A DNA stretch of 35,849 bases from Rhodothermales bacterium (GTDB lineage Bacteria > Bacteroidota > Rhodothermia > Rhodothermales > JABDKH01): contig JANQRN010000049.1 of assembly GCA_028284545.1 (NCBI GenBank), positions 1 through 35,849 of the forward strand. Direction: 5' to 3'. How positions within the stretch are numbered: the stretch's first letter is position 1; every line of letters begins with the position of its first letter. A program made the position numbers and the translations under genes. The notes beneath the pieces were generated by a model. It saw nothing but the letters and a program-made list of their open reading frames with translations. It ran no database searches and was not told where the DNA came from. Below are positions 8,946 to 16,884 of this stretch, in pieces.

Positions 8946-9443
8946 ATGCGTGTGTTAGTTACGTGGGGTTCAAAACGAGGCGGAACCGAGGGCATAGGGC
9001 GAATCCTCGCAACAGCGCTAGAGGATCTCGGGATTGAAACCGTTGCGGTTTCATCTGACGGCGTAGTCGACCTTGCCGGGTTTGATGCGGCAATAATCGG
9101 GGGTGCACTGTATGCCGGGCGCTGGCCCCGAAGTGTCAAACAATTTGCTCGCCGACACGCGAAAGCGTTGCGCGACATCCCCGTCTGGTTGTTCTCGAGT
9201 GGCCCGCTTGACGACTCGGCAAACATCAACGTCATCCCGCCAACCAGTCAGGTCAACCGTCTCATCGAGCAAACCGGGGCACGCGGACACAAGACGTTCG
9301 GCGGAAGGCTCAAGGAAGACGCGCGCGGATTTCCCGCGAGTGCTATGGCCAAGAACATGGCGGGAGACTGGCGTGACGAAGTGCAGATCCGCGAGTGGGC
9401 AAAAGACATCGCGGCACGCCTACCACTAGCTGTTACCCGGTGA
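8946..9443 (+). CDS. Flavodoxin-domain protein (Flavodoxin_5 / HemG-like)
   Basis: About 165 aa from the preferred ATG at 8946 (MRVLVTWGSKRGGTEGIG); the ORF track's TTG at 8898 would add a non-homologous 16-residue leader, and ATG 8934 is an alternative. The FMN phosphate loop is WGSKRGGTEGIG, followed by the second flavin-loop region IIGGALYAGRWPRSVKQF and VWLFSSGPL. This family includes menaquinone-dependent protoporphyrinogen dehydrogenase HemG and many unassigned flavodoxin-like proteins. The C-terminal third (GGRLKEDARGFPASAMAKNMAGDWRD) resembles HemG relatives only in general layout. Its 3' end overlaps the convergent symporter gene by 11 bp. The physiological partner is unknown. Confidence 0.78.
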   Translation: MRVLVTWGSKRGGTEGIGRILATALEDLGIETVAVSSDGVVDLAGFDAAIIGGALYAGRWPRSVKQFARRHAKALRDIPVWLFSSGPLDDSANINVIPPTSQVNRLIEQTGARGHKTFGGRLKEDARGFPASAMAKNMAGDWRDEVQIREWAKDIAARLPLAVTR

Positions 9444-11187
9444 AGTACAGATAGGCCGCAATGATCAGGACGATCACGAGCGCAGAGGCAGCGACGTCCT
9501 TCCAGTTCCAACTTGCGCGAGAAGCAGCCCGGTCTTCGCTAGTCAACGTGCCGTACGTGAGTCCGCTGATCTGCTCGTAGGACGGCGGCGCGGTCATATA
9601 GCTGACGACAACCATTACGAATACACAGATCAGGAAGATTACGAGGCTGTAGTACTGGAAGAAGATGTTGTTGATCACCCAGAAGAACGATCCCGGTTCG
9701 TACGCAAAGCCGTCGATCAGTGAGACGGGCGTGTCGATGATGAGCCTGAAAAGGCCAAGCGCGAAACCCACGACAAGCGCGGCGAGACAGCCGTGGCGAT
9801 TCAATCGTTTGTTGAATACCCCCAGAAAGAACACGACGAATATCGGCGGTGCGAGGTACGCCTGGACACCCTGCAGGTAGTCGTACAGGCCGCGGCCGCC
9901 CTGGATCACGGGTATCCACGCGAGCCCAATTACGACCATGGCTGCCGTAGCGACGCGACCCATCCAGACGAGGTGTTGTTCGGACTTCCCCGGACGGAGG
10001 CGGCTGTAGAAGTCCATTGTGAATAGCGTCGACGAAGCGTTAAAGACGCCGGCGAGCGAGCTCATCAGGGCAGCGAGGAGTCCGGCGACGACGATACCGC
10101 GTACACCGATCGGCAGCACGTGCGCCACGAGCAGCGGAAAGGCGGCCTGTGCGTTCTCCCTTACCAACTCCCCGTCTTCGTTCATGAGCGCCTCTTGCAG
10201 CGAGGCAATCTGGCCCGATTCGGCGAGCGCAAAGGCGATAATCCCCGGGATGATGAAGATGAATACCGGTAACAGCTTCAAAAGGGCGGCCGCGATCGTA
10301 CCGCGGCGTGCCTCCTGTTCGTTGGGTGCGCCGAGCGTCCGCTGCACGATGTACTGATCGGTGGTCCAGTACCAGAGTCCGATAATCGGTGCAGCGAACA
10401 GCATTCCGAGCCACGGATACTGATCGTTGAAGTACCATGCCATCCGCCCGCTCTCACGTACGGGCGCCCAAGTCGACGCAACGCCCTCCGGGACAAGCGG
10501 CTTCCAGAGGTTGAACATCCCGGAACCGGCAATTGCCTTGAGCTCACCCCAGCCCCCAATTGCCTGGAGACCGAAGATGAGGACGAGGAAAGAACCGACG
10601 ATGAGGACCAGCGTCTGCAGGGCTTCGGTGTAGGCGACCGCCCGCAGGCCGCCGAGGATCGTGTAGATGCCTGTGAAGACAATGACGAGTACCGATCCGA
10701 TCCAGAAACTGTTCATCCCAAGGAAGCGGATGTCGGGAAGAAGCACGCTGAAGACCACACCGCCGGCGAAGATCCCGACCGCGATCTTGGTCAGGACATA
10801 GGCGACGAGGGAAATGATCGAGAGCAAAGTGCGTGCGGCGGGCGAGAAGCGCCGCTCGAGAAACTCGGGCATGGTGAACACCTTCGAGCGCATATAGAAG
10901 GGCACCATGACCCAACCAAGCACCAGCAGACACCAGGCGTGTAGTTCGTAGTGCGCAAGCGCTACGCCATCGGTTGCTCCAGACCCGGCCAGACCAACGA
11001 GGTGCTCAGATCCGATGTTTGACGCAAATACCGAGGCACCAACTATCAGCCATCCCAGGTTTCGGCCGGCCAGGAAGTAGTCGGTTGTCGTGTTGCTCTT
11101 TTGCCGGATGACCCAGTAGGCCAGCCCGAGTATCACGCCGAAGTAGGCTGCGATGATGATCCAGTCGAGCGTGGCGAGCGTGCTCAC
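9433..11187 (-). CDS. Sodium/solute symporter, SGLT-type (SSS family)
   Basis: 584 aa, roughly 14 membrane helices. SSS signatures: TDYFLAGRNLGWLIVGASVF then ASNIGSEHLVGLAGSG in the second helix region, FTGIYTILGGLRAVAYTEALQ, and VAGLLAALMSSLAGVFNASSTLFTMDFY. This pattern is closest to sodium/glucose-type transporters (SGLT branch), which import sugars or sugar derivatives with Na+. The start is GTG at 11187; the next in-frame Met lies inside the membrane core, so GTG is required unless translation starts upstream. It is transcribed alone, convergent with the flavodoxin gene (11-bp overlap). The substrate is inferred to be a sugar or uronate, given nearby uxuA and polysaccharide-degrading genes. 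Confidence 0.92.
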   Translation of the reverse strand: MSTLATLDWIIIAAYFGVILGLAYWVIRQKSNTTTDYFLAGRNLGWLIVGASVFASNIGSEHLVGLAGSGATDGVALAHYELHAWCLLVLGWVMVPFYMRSKVFTMPEFLERRFSPAARTLLSIISLVAYVLTKIAVGIFAGGVVFSVLLPDIRFLGMNSFWIGSVLVIVFTGIYTILGGLRAVAYTEALQTLVLIVGSFLVLIFGLQAIGGWGELKAIAGSGMFNLWKPLVPEGVASTWAPVRESGRMAWYFNDQYPWLGMLFAAPIIGLWYWTTDQYIVQRTLGAPNEQEARRGTIAAALLKLLPVFIFIIPGIIAFALAESGQIASLQEALMNEDGELVRENAQAAFPLLVAHVLPIGVRGIVVAGLLAALMSSLAGVFNASSTLFTMDFYSRLRPGKSEQHLVWMGRVATAAMVVIGLAWIPVIQGGRGLYDYLQGVQAYLAPPIFVVFFLGVFNKRLNRHGCLAALVVGFALGLFRLIIDTPVSLIDGFAYEPGSFFWVINNIFFQYYSLVIFLICVFVMVVVSYMTAPPSYEQISGLTYGTLTSEDRAASRASWNWKDVAASALVIVLIIAAYLYFTG

Positions 11188-11375
11188 GTCAAGGACTCAC
11201 GGGAAATGCACATTGGAGCGAACGGCCCAAGAACGTCGAACCCACTCTTATTCGCAAGATGGACGGGCCATCCGTTTCCCCTACAGGCTGATCCAAGTAA
11301 TCCCGATTGCAGAGTTGCAGGGCACTGCCGACCATGTTGTTGCAAACAACCGCCAACGCATCGAGGGCCACTGCC

Positions 11376-11861
11376 ATGAGCGAAGTAATCCTTGACATCA
11401 CCAGAGTCCGCCTGCCCATGCGAACGCTCGCCTTTGTCAGAAACGTCGGGCCGTACGCCGGCGACGCGGCACTTTTCGAGCGCCTGTTTGGTCGGGTTGT
11501 GGCGTCGTTGTCGAAACGCAATCTAATGGGACCAGACAGCCAGGCAATCACCGTCTATCACGACGATCCCGAATCCGTACCGGCTGACGAGCAGCGAATC
11601 AGCGTCGGCTTCTCCGTTCCGGAGGGGACGACACCCGACGGCGACGTGCAAGTCATGACGCTTCCCGAGTCCGACTACGTCGTCGGCTCGTTTGAGCTGC
11701 TTCCGCACGAGTACGGCCGCGCGTGGACGGATACGTACGCCTACATGGGCGAGCACGCATTCACCCCGAGCGGCGGACCGATGTACGAGGCGTACAAGAA
11801 CGACCCTCGTGAACACCCCGAAGGCAAACACCTCGTCGACATCTGCGTCGCCGTGAACTAG
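11376..11861 (+). CDS. GyrI-like small-molecule-binding-domain protein
   Basis: 161 aa from ATG 11376 (MSEVILDITRVRLPMRT); the ORF track's TTG start at 11307 adds an unlikely leader. Family marks: TLAFVRNVGPYAGDAALFERLF near the N-terminus and the C-terminal block GGPMYEAYKNDPREHPEGKHLVDICV, which is highly characteristic of the GyrI/SbmC (AraC effector-binding) fold. Stand-alone members bind small hydrophobic ligands or act as gyrase-inhibitor or detoxification proteins. No DNA-binding domain is attached, so it is not itself a regulator of the AraC type. It is divergent from the symporter gene with a 188-bp gap in which I see no further gene. Confidence 0.85.
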   Translation: MSEVILDITRVRLPMRTLAFVRNVGPYAGDAALFERLFGRVVASLSKRNLMGPDSQAITVYHDDPESVPADEQRISVGFSVPEGTTPDGDVQVMTLPESDYVVGSFELLPHEYGRAWTDTYAYMGEHAFTPSGGPMYEAYKNDPREHPEGKHLVDICVAVN

Positions 11862-11887
11862 TAGCCAACGACCAGCGGTGAGCCGAG

Positions 11888-12361
11888 TTATCGCACTGCC
11901 GTCTTGAGTCGCCTGAACTCATCAGGTGTGAGTAGCCCTTCGTCCAGGAGTTGCGCTCCGGCCAGCAGTCCGTCTTCGGGTTCGCCCACCTGAATTACCT
12001 CTGCAAAAGCGCGAACGAGCTCGCGTTTGCGGTAGGCGTAGTCTTTTTGATCTAGTAGGTCAGCAGCCAACAAACGGTCCAGCTCCTGAAGGCCGGATCG
12101 AAGACCATCTAGATCTGCCTCACGTCGCTCATCGAGGTAAACGGGACCATCACCGAAGTCCGCTATGCCCAGCCGCAGGTTGTGGCTATCCACCTGCCGC
12201 CCCAACGTGAACAAGTCGATCAGCTGGCCAAAACCAAGCAGGCCGAAGGTGAACAGCCAGAGGAAACCCGTACCGGTCTTGCCCAGATAGAACCGCTGAA
12301 TACCGCAGATTCCGAACAGGGCCGCGCACCAGAAAAGGTACGCCAGTGCTTTGTCTTTCAT
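11888..12361 (-). CDS. TM2-domain membrane protein with SHOCT-like C-terminus
   Basis: 157 aa. The TM2 domain at about 1-60 has two helices separated by the usual turn: LAYLFWCAALFGICGIQRFYLGK, then GTGFLWLFTFGLLGFGQLIDLFTL. The soluble remainder carries two SHOCT-like short helical motifs: LQELDRLLAADLLDQKDYAYRKREL and, at the very end, AQLLDEGLLTPDEFRRLKTAVR. SHOCT modules are thought to mediate oligomerisation. Function is unknown. It is convergent with the GyrI-like gene (26-bp gap) and divergent from recQ (185-bp gap). Confidence 0.82.
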   Translation of the reverse strand: MKDKALAYLFWCAALFGICGIQRFYLGKTGTGFLWLFTFGLLGFGQLIDLFTLGRQVDSHNLRLGIADFGDGPVYLDERREADLDGLRSGLQELDRLLAADLLDQKDYAYRKRELVRAFAEVIQVGEPEDGLLAGAQLLDEGLLTPDEFRRLKTAVR

Positions 12362-12546
12362 CGTCGTGGCTGTTGTAGAATACTCACGCTACGAAAAATG
12401 GGGCCAGAGGTTACCATTTCGCCGACACCCGTATTGTTACATCCACCAATTGGCGTGTCGGTGAAGCATGGGTGCACTAAACTCAGTCCCAGTTTCTACA
12501 GTACACTTGCCTTCGTGCCACCCGCCTACAGACTACAACACGCTTG

Positions 12547-14391
12547 ATGCTGCCATCGCCTGGCGCGCCTGTAACGGCGCGGTCCGTACTAAAGGACGTA
12601 TTCGGATACGATAGTTTCCGCGAAAACCAGGAGACAATCGTCGAGACACTAATCGCGGGCAGCGATATCTTCGCGCTGATGCCGACGGGGAGCGGCAAGT
12701 CGCTTTGCTACCAGATTCCTTCGATTGTACGACCGGGTGTTGGTGTGGTCATCTCACCACTGATCGCGCTCATGCAGGATCAGGTTGAAGACCTCCGCCA
12801 GAACGGGGTGGAAGCATACTTTCTCAACTCGAGCCTCCCGTACGAAGATGCCAGGCGGGTGGAACAACTCGCCGTCGAAGGTAAATGCGACCTTCTCTAC
12901 GTGGCTCCGGAGCGCCTTCTGACGGGGCAGTTCCAGCGTCTACTCGATCAGCTGAATCCGGCCCTCTTCGCAATAGACGAGGCTCACTGCGTTTCGCAGT
13001 GGGGACACGACTTCCGGCCCGAGTACCTCAGAATAGCCGAGGTAACCGGACGTTTCCCCGGCGTGCCGCGCATTGCGCTCACGGCAACCGCTGACCAAGC
13101 CACACGCTTTGACATCACATCCAAGCTTCAGCTTGCCAACGCGAAACATGTTATCGCGTCCTTTGACCGACCCAATATCTTCTATCGGGTTCGGCTAAAA
13201 CATCGGGACAAGCAGCAACTGCTCACCGTTCTAAAGACACACGGCGAAGGCGTCTCAGGCATCGTGTACGTCCGCACCCGAAAGCGCGTCGAGTCTATCG
13301 CGGCGTGGCTCACGTCTCAGGGAATACCGGCGCTACCATACCATGCTGGTCTCGATGCTGCCACCCGCGCCGACAATCAGCAGCAATTCCAGATGCACGA
13401 TGGGATCGTTATGGTCGCCACCGTCGCCTTCGGGATGGGAATTGACAAACCCGACATTCGCTGCGTGATTCACCTCGACCTGCCCTCGAGCATGGAGGCG
13501 TACTATCAGGAAACTGGCCGAGCCGGGCGCGACGGCGAGCCTGCCACGGCGTGGTTGTTCTATTCCATGGCCGACGTGATCAGTATGCGTGCCCTGCAGC
13601 AGCGGTCGGAAGGACCCATCGAATTCCAAGCCGTACAGCAGCGCAAGCTCAACGCCTTCCTCGGCTTCTGCGAGAGCCCAGAATGCAGGCGCAAAACGTT
13701 ACTCGACTATTTTGGCGAAGCATATGACGCACCATGTAACGCCTGTGATAACTGTACCGAGGTTGCCGAAACATGGGATGGGACAATCGCTGCGCAAAAG
13801 GCACTGTCGTGCGTATACCGCACGGGACAGCGGTTTGGTGCAGCGTACCTGATCGACGTACTCACCGGAAATGCGACGCCGCGGATGCAGCGCTTCGGCC
13901 ACGATGCAATTTCGACATTTGGCGTAGGCACCGACCTCACTCCCGGCCAGTGGCACTCGGTCTTTCGACAGCTTCTGGCCGCCGGTTACCTGGACACCGA
14001 CCTTGCCTCGAAGCGCGGATTCAAGTTGACTGAGCGAAGTCGCGGAGTACTGTCTCAGGGCGAAACGGTCCGTTTTCGCCAGGATCCTCAACCGCTCACC
14101 GGCTCGCGACCCACCCGGCGCCGGGGCAGGCAGGCCGCTGAGATCGAGATTGACCCTTCGAACCCGAAAGCGGTTGCGCTTTGGGAATCCCTCCGCGATC
14201 TGCGATTAGAATTGTCGAAGGACCTTGGCGTGCCGCCGTACGTGATATTTCATGACCGCACACTCAAAGCGATGGTAGCCGATCCGCCGACCCGGCGAGA
14301 CGGCCTCCTCGAGATCTCGGGAGTTGGCCAGACTAAGCTCGAGCGTTTCGGAGACCAGTTCTTCCAGGTGATCGAAGAATGGAGAGAATAA
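12547..14391 (+). CDS. recQ: ATP-dependent DNA helicase RecQ
   Basis: 614 aa from ATG 12547; the ORF track begins one codon earlier at a TTG. The 3'-5' helicase works in recombination and fork repair. Motifs in order: motif 0 and Walker A (FRENQETIVETL, MPTGSGKSLCYQIP), DEAH box with the RecQ aromatic loop (AIDEAHCVSQWGHDFRPEY), motif V (GMGIDKPDIRCVIH) and motif VI (QETGRAGRDGEPA). The four-Cys zinc site follows (CESPECRRKTLLDYFGEAYD, CNACDNC), then an RQC winged helix. A C-terminal HRDC domain at about 535-612 reads LWESLRDLRLELSKDLGVPPYVIF. Length and domain order are those of classical bacterial RecQ. The 185-bp upstream gap contains an inverted pair CCGACAC ... GTGTCGG (12422-12461) of unknown role. 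Confidence 0.96.
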   Translation: MLPSPGAPVTARSVLKDVFGYDSFRENQETIVETLIAGSDIFALMPTGSGKSLCYQIPSIVRPGVGVVISPLIALMQDQVEDLRQNGVEAYFLNSSLPYEDARRVEQLAVEGKCDLLYVAPERLLTGQFQRLLDQLNPALFAIDEAHCVSQWGHDFRPEYLRIAEVTGRFPGVPRIALTATADQATRFDITSKLQLANAKHVIASFDRPNIFYRVRLKHRDKQQLLTVLKTHGEGVSGIVYVRTRKRVESIAAWLTSQGIPALPYHAGLDAATRADNQQQFQMHDGIVMVATVAFGMGIDKPDIRCVIHLDLPSSMEAYYQETGRAGRDGEPATAWLFYSMADVISMRALQQRSEGPIEFQAVQQRKLNAFLGFCESPECRRKTLLDYFGEAYDAPCNACDNCTEVAETWDGTIAAQKALSCVYRTGQRFGAAYLIDVLTGNATPRMQRFGHDAISTFGVGTDLTPGQWHSVFRQLLAAGYLDTDLASKRGFKLTERSRGVLSQGETVRFRQDPQPLTGSRPTRRRGRQAAEIEIDPSNPKAVALWESLRDLRLELSKDLGVPPYVIFHDRTLKAMVADPPTRRDGLLEISGVGQTKLERFGDQFFQVIEEWRE

Positions 14392-14413
14392 CGTCAAAGC
14401 AAGTGACGAGAAT

Positions 14414-15238
14414 ATGACAGATCTGACTTCGCGACATACGGCGTTTGTTCGGCTACACGAAGCGGGATGCTTTGTTATGCCCAACCCCTGGGATGCCGGC
14501 TCCGCGCGAATGATGGCGGCCCTCGGTGCCGAAGCGCTCGCAACAACCAGCTCCGGCCACGCCTTTACACTGGGACTGACAGACGGCGGCCAGGTCAGTC
14601 GCGACGAAGCGTTGCAGCACGCGCATGAGATTGTCCGGGCAACGCCGCTTCCGGTGAATGGCGATCTGGAAAACGGATATGGCGATGACCCCGAAATCGT
14701 GGCGGCAACCATCCGTCTCGCCGCCGATACCGGGCTGTCGGGTTGCTCCATCGAGGACAGCACGCTCCGGGACGGAGATCAGTCTTATCCGTTTGCGCTT
14801 GCGGTTGAGCGTGTCGCTGCCGCTGCCGACGCAGCGCGTAGCCTGAACCGACCGTTTGTCTTCACGGCGCGGGCAGACGGCGTTATGATCGGCTCGTACG
14901 ACATGGAAGAGGCGATCCGGCGGATCGTCGCGTTTGAAGACGTCGGGGCTGACGTCGTCTACGTGCCGATCCCTCCCTCCATGGCTGACCTTGAGCGAAT
15001 ATGCACGTCTGTTTCGTGTCCCGTCAACGCACTGGCGGCCGGCGCCTTCCTTCGGCAGTCACATGAGGCGTTTGCTGCCGCGGGGGTCCGGCGCATCTCA
15101 CTGGGTTCTTCGATCGCACGTGCAACCCAGCGGGTGATTCACGACACTGTTGGGAGCATGCTCCAGTCGGGCGACTTTTCGGCGCTGGCGAACTCCATCA
15201 GCGGCAGCGTTGTCGATGACATGTTGACGAATGAGTAG
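14414..15238 (+). CDS. Isocitrate lyase / PEP mutase-family protein
   Basis: 274 aa, cytoplasmic TIM barrel. Family marks: MPNPWDAGSARMMAALGAEALATTSSG near 22-47, PVNGDLENGYGDDPE (metal/substrate loop, DLENGYG replacing the DADTGYG of classical members), SGCSIEDS and the FTARADG strand. The KKCGH cysteine signature of true isocitrate and methylisocitrate lyases is absent, so a C-C lyase or hydrolase acting on an oxaloacetate/pyruvate-like acid is more likely than glyoxylate-cycle isocitrate lyase. It starts 22 nt after recQ on the same strand, perhaps by read-through, and its 3' end is 11 bp from a convergent gene. The exact reaction is unassigned. Confidence 0.87.
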   Translation: MTDLTSRHTAFVRLHEAGCFVMPNPWDAGSARMMAALGAEALATTSSGHAFTLGLTDGGQVSRDEALQHAHEIVRATPLPVNGDLENGYGDDPEIVAATIRLAADTGLSGCSIEDSTLRDGDQSYPFALAVERVAAAADAARSLNRPFVFTARADGVMIGSYDMEEAIRRIVAFEDVGADVVYVPIPPSMADLERICTSVSCPVNALAAGAFLRQSHEAFAAAGVRRISLGSSIARATQRVIHDTVGSMLQSGDFSALANSISGSVVDDMLTNE

Positions 15239-15249
15239 CCGGTACCGAC

Positions 15250-15870
15250 TCACTGCTCATACCAGTTGACAGACACCCGGTCAATTTCTCTACGACGCAC
15301 GTCGAACCGAATGAAGTGCGTGCTTGGCCCCCCGCCTTCGAGGAACAGGTTGACATTCTTCCAGGACCGCTCTCCGCGACTCTGCGCATCCGCCACCGTG
15401 AAGAAGTGGACGTAAACGTAGTCGGTGGAGTCGACCGCCTCGCGATAATATTGCCTTGCGAGACCAGCGGAGTCCGCCGGTGGCGCAAATGCCAATAGAT
15501 TCTCCGGTCGGAGGCGAAACGCGTCGAACGCGTACTGGTATTCGTCGGGGTCGTCGCGGCGTGAAAGGTGACCCAGCAGTCGTTCCCTCCTGGCATCTAC
15601 GGTGTCGCGGAGGTCACGATACGCCTTTTCGAAATCCGCCAGCAATTGCCTGTCGGGAAGTGGCCCGTAGCCATAGATCGAGGTCGCGAACGCCACGCCC
15701 AGCACACCGGGTGCATCAACGGTCATACTGACGTCGGTACTGTCGGATATTCGAAAGTCATCGGGCTTCGGGTCGGCGGATTGAGCGGCGAGGTCGCTCA
15801 GGGGAATCGTACATCCAAACGCAACCAGGAGGATGCCGACAATGGTTGCCCTATGGTCTGCTACCGTCAT
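15250..15870 (-). CDS. Exported protein of unknown function
   Basis: 206 aa; I do not recognise the family. The N-terminus (IVGILLVAFGCTIPLSDLAAQ) is a signal sequence, either a lipoprotein type with Cys at FGC or a standard signal cut after LAA. The middle is charged and helical (LLADFEKAYRDLRDTVDARRERLLGHL); the end is beta-rich (VNLFLEGGGPSTHFIRFDVRRREIDRVSVNWYE). The start is well supported: GGAGGAA lies about 9 nt before ATG 15870. It follows the phosphodiester glycosidase gene by 23 bp on the same strand, so the two are probably co-transcribed. Confidence 0.75.
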   Translation of the reverse strand: MTVADHRATIVGILLVAFGCTIPLSDLAAQSADPKPDDFRISDSTDVSMTVDAPGVLGVAFATSIYGYGPLPDRQLLADFEKAYRDLRDTVDARRERLLGHLSRRDDPDEYQYAFDAFRLRPENLLAFAPPADSAGLARQYYREAVDSTDYVYVHFFTVADAQSRGERSWKNVNLFLEGGGPSTHFIRFDVRRREIDRVSVNWYEQ

Positions 15871-15893
15871 AACGTACTTCCTCCATTAACCGG

Positions 15894-16736
15894 CTAGCGA
15901 GTCACATGCACGACAACCGCGTTTGCAACTGTCCGCTCCCCGTCCGCGTCGAACTGACCGTTGTCCGAAGGGTGATTCACCACTCCCCTGCCTGCTACCC
16001 ACATTGTTGTGGAGCCACCCCCATCGAGGTTCAACGCATACTGTGCGCCCAGAGATCTCATGACGAGGGCGAGTTCCGGAATCGTAAGGCCGGCTGATTG
16101 CGTACTGCGCCCGTCCGCCGTAACCAGGAGTAACGTATTGTCGGCCGTGACGCCCGCCGCGGTGCGCGGATGGTGCGTCAGATTGAAGCTAACATCAGCG
16201 GACTCCACTACCACGCCGTCCCAGATCAACATTGGGCCCGCCGCGAGCACATCAGAAAACTCGGACATCATCTGCCAAGCCGGAAGGTGGGCCCGGGTGA
16301 TGACCGCGTCACCGTGGCTCGTAGCGAGCGCTCCCTGCTCAGAGATCCGGCTCTCCCGATTCTCGTCTCGTCGCAGCACCTCCCCATCGTCTTGAAGGAA
16401 TACCGCAGGAGCGCCGTCGCGCTCGAAATAAGAACCGTTTACGGCCGCGACCGCCCCGATCATCGAGGCCAGACTACTGGTTGAGGCTCTACCGGAGTCA
16501 GTCTGAACAACATCCACAGATAAACCCTGTGCATTCATGTCGACCTCAAGAACGCTCAGGAACTGCGGCAAACCGAGCAGATGATCAAAGTGATGCGAGC
16601 GTACCAGGACGCCAGGGGCAACCACATCAACCTTCCACTCCGCTCGTTCCATCGCGGCTGCGACAGGATCTGACTGCGCGGTGACGGCACTCGCGCTGAA
16701 GCACGCCGCGCAGACAAACGCCAGGACCTTCTTCAC
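15894..16736 (-). CDS. Secreted phosphodiester glycosidase (NAGPA-type domain)
   Basis: About 280 aa from the preferred GTG at 16736, which yields a textbook signal peptide (VKKVLAFVCAACFSASAVTA). The ORF track's TTG at 16751 would start inside the tandem repeat. NAGPA/DUF2233 signatures: AAVNGSYFERDG, LAAGPMLIWDG, THHPRTAAGVTADNTLLLVTADGR, GLTIPELALVMRSLGAQYALNLDGGGSTTMW. The family hydrolyses phosphodiester-linked sugars, e.g. uncovering enzyme and exopolysaccharide or teichoic-acid-related substrates; here it probably acts in the periplasm or outside the cell. It lies downstream of a T9SS protein gene, separated from it by the 13-bp repeat array, and upstream of the unknown exported protein. 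Confidence 0.88.
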   Translation of the reverse strand: MKKVLAFVCAACFSASAVTAQSDPVAAAMERAEWKVDVVAPGVLVRSHHFDHLLGLPQFLSVLEVDMNAQGLSVDVVQTDSGRASTSSLASMIGAVAAVNGSYFERDGAPAVFLQDDGEVLRRDENRESRISEQGALATSHGDAVITRAHLPAWQMMSEFSDVLAAGPMLIWDGVVVESADVSFNLTHHPRTAAGVTADNTLLLVTADGRSTQSAGLTIPELALVMRSLGAQYALNLDGGGSTTMWVAGRGVVNHPSDNGQFDADGERTVANAVVVHVTR

Positions 16737-16740
16737 GTGT

Positions 16741-16857
16741 CTATCGGGCAAATCTATCGGGCAAATCTATCGGGCAACGCTATCGGGCAACTCTATCAGG
16801 CAAATCTATCGGGCAACTCTGTCGGGCAGCTCTGTCGGGCAACTCGGTCGGGCAACC
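16741..16857. repeat. Nine-copy 13-bp tandem repeat, CTATCGGGCAAMT
   Basis: Nine consecutive 13-bp units begin at 16741, 16754, 16767, 16780, 16793, 16806, 16819, 16832 and 16845, with few substitutions and no indels. Two further degenerate units begin at 16865 and 16885, the last covering the stop codon of the T9SS gene. On the minus strand each unit reads about ATTTGCCCGATAG. Three unit junctions give TAGATTTG, matching the Bacteroidota -7 consensus TAnnTTTG. The array ends 5 bp before the start codon of the phosphodiester glycosidase. Confidence 0.93.
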
Positions 16858-16884
16858 AGCAGTTCTATCTGACAGCGAGCAGCG

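Noticed and set aside
12422-12461. CCGACAC/GTGTCGG inverted pair upstream of recQ as an SOS box or riboswitch
   Set aside because: The sequence does not match a LexA box, the loop is long, and there is no conserved aptamer pattern; noted only as an inverted repeat.
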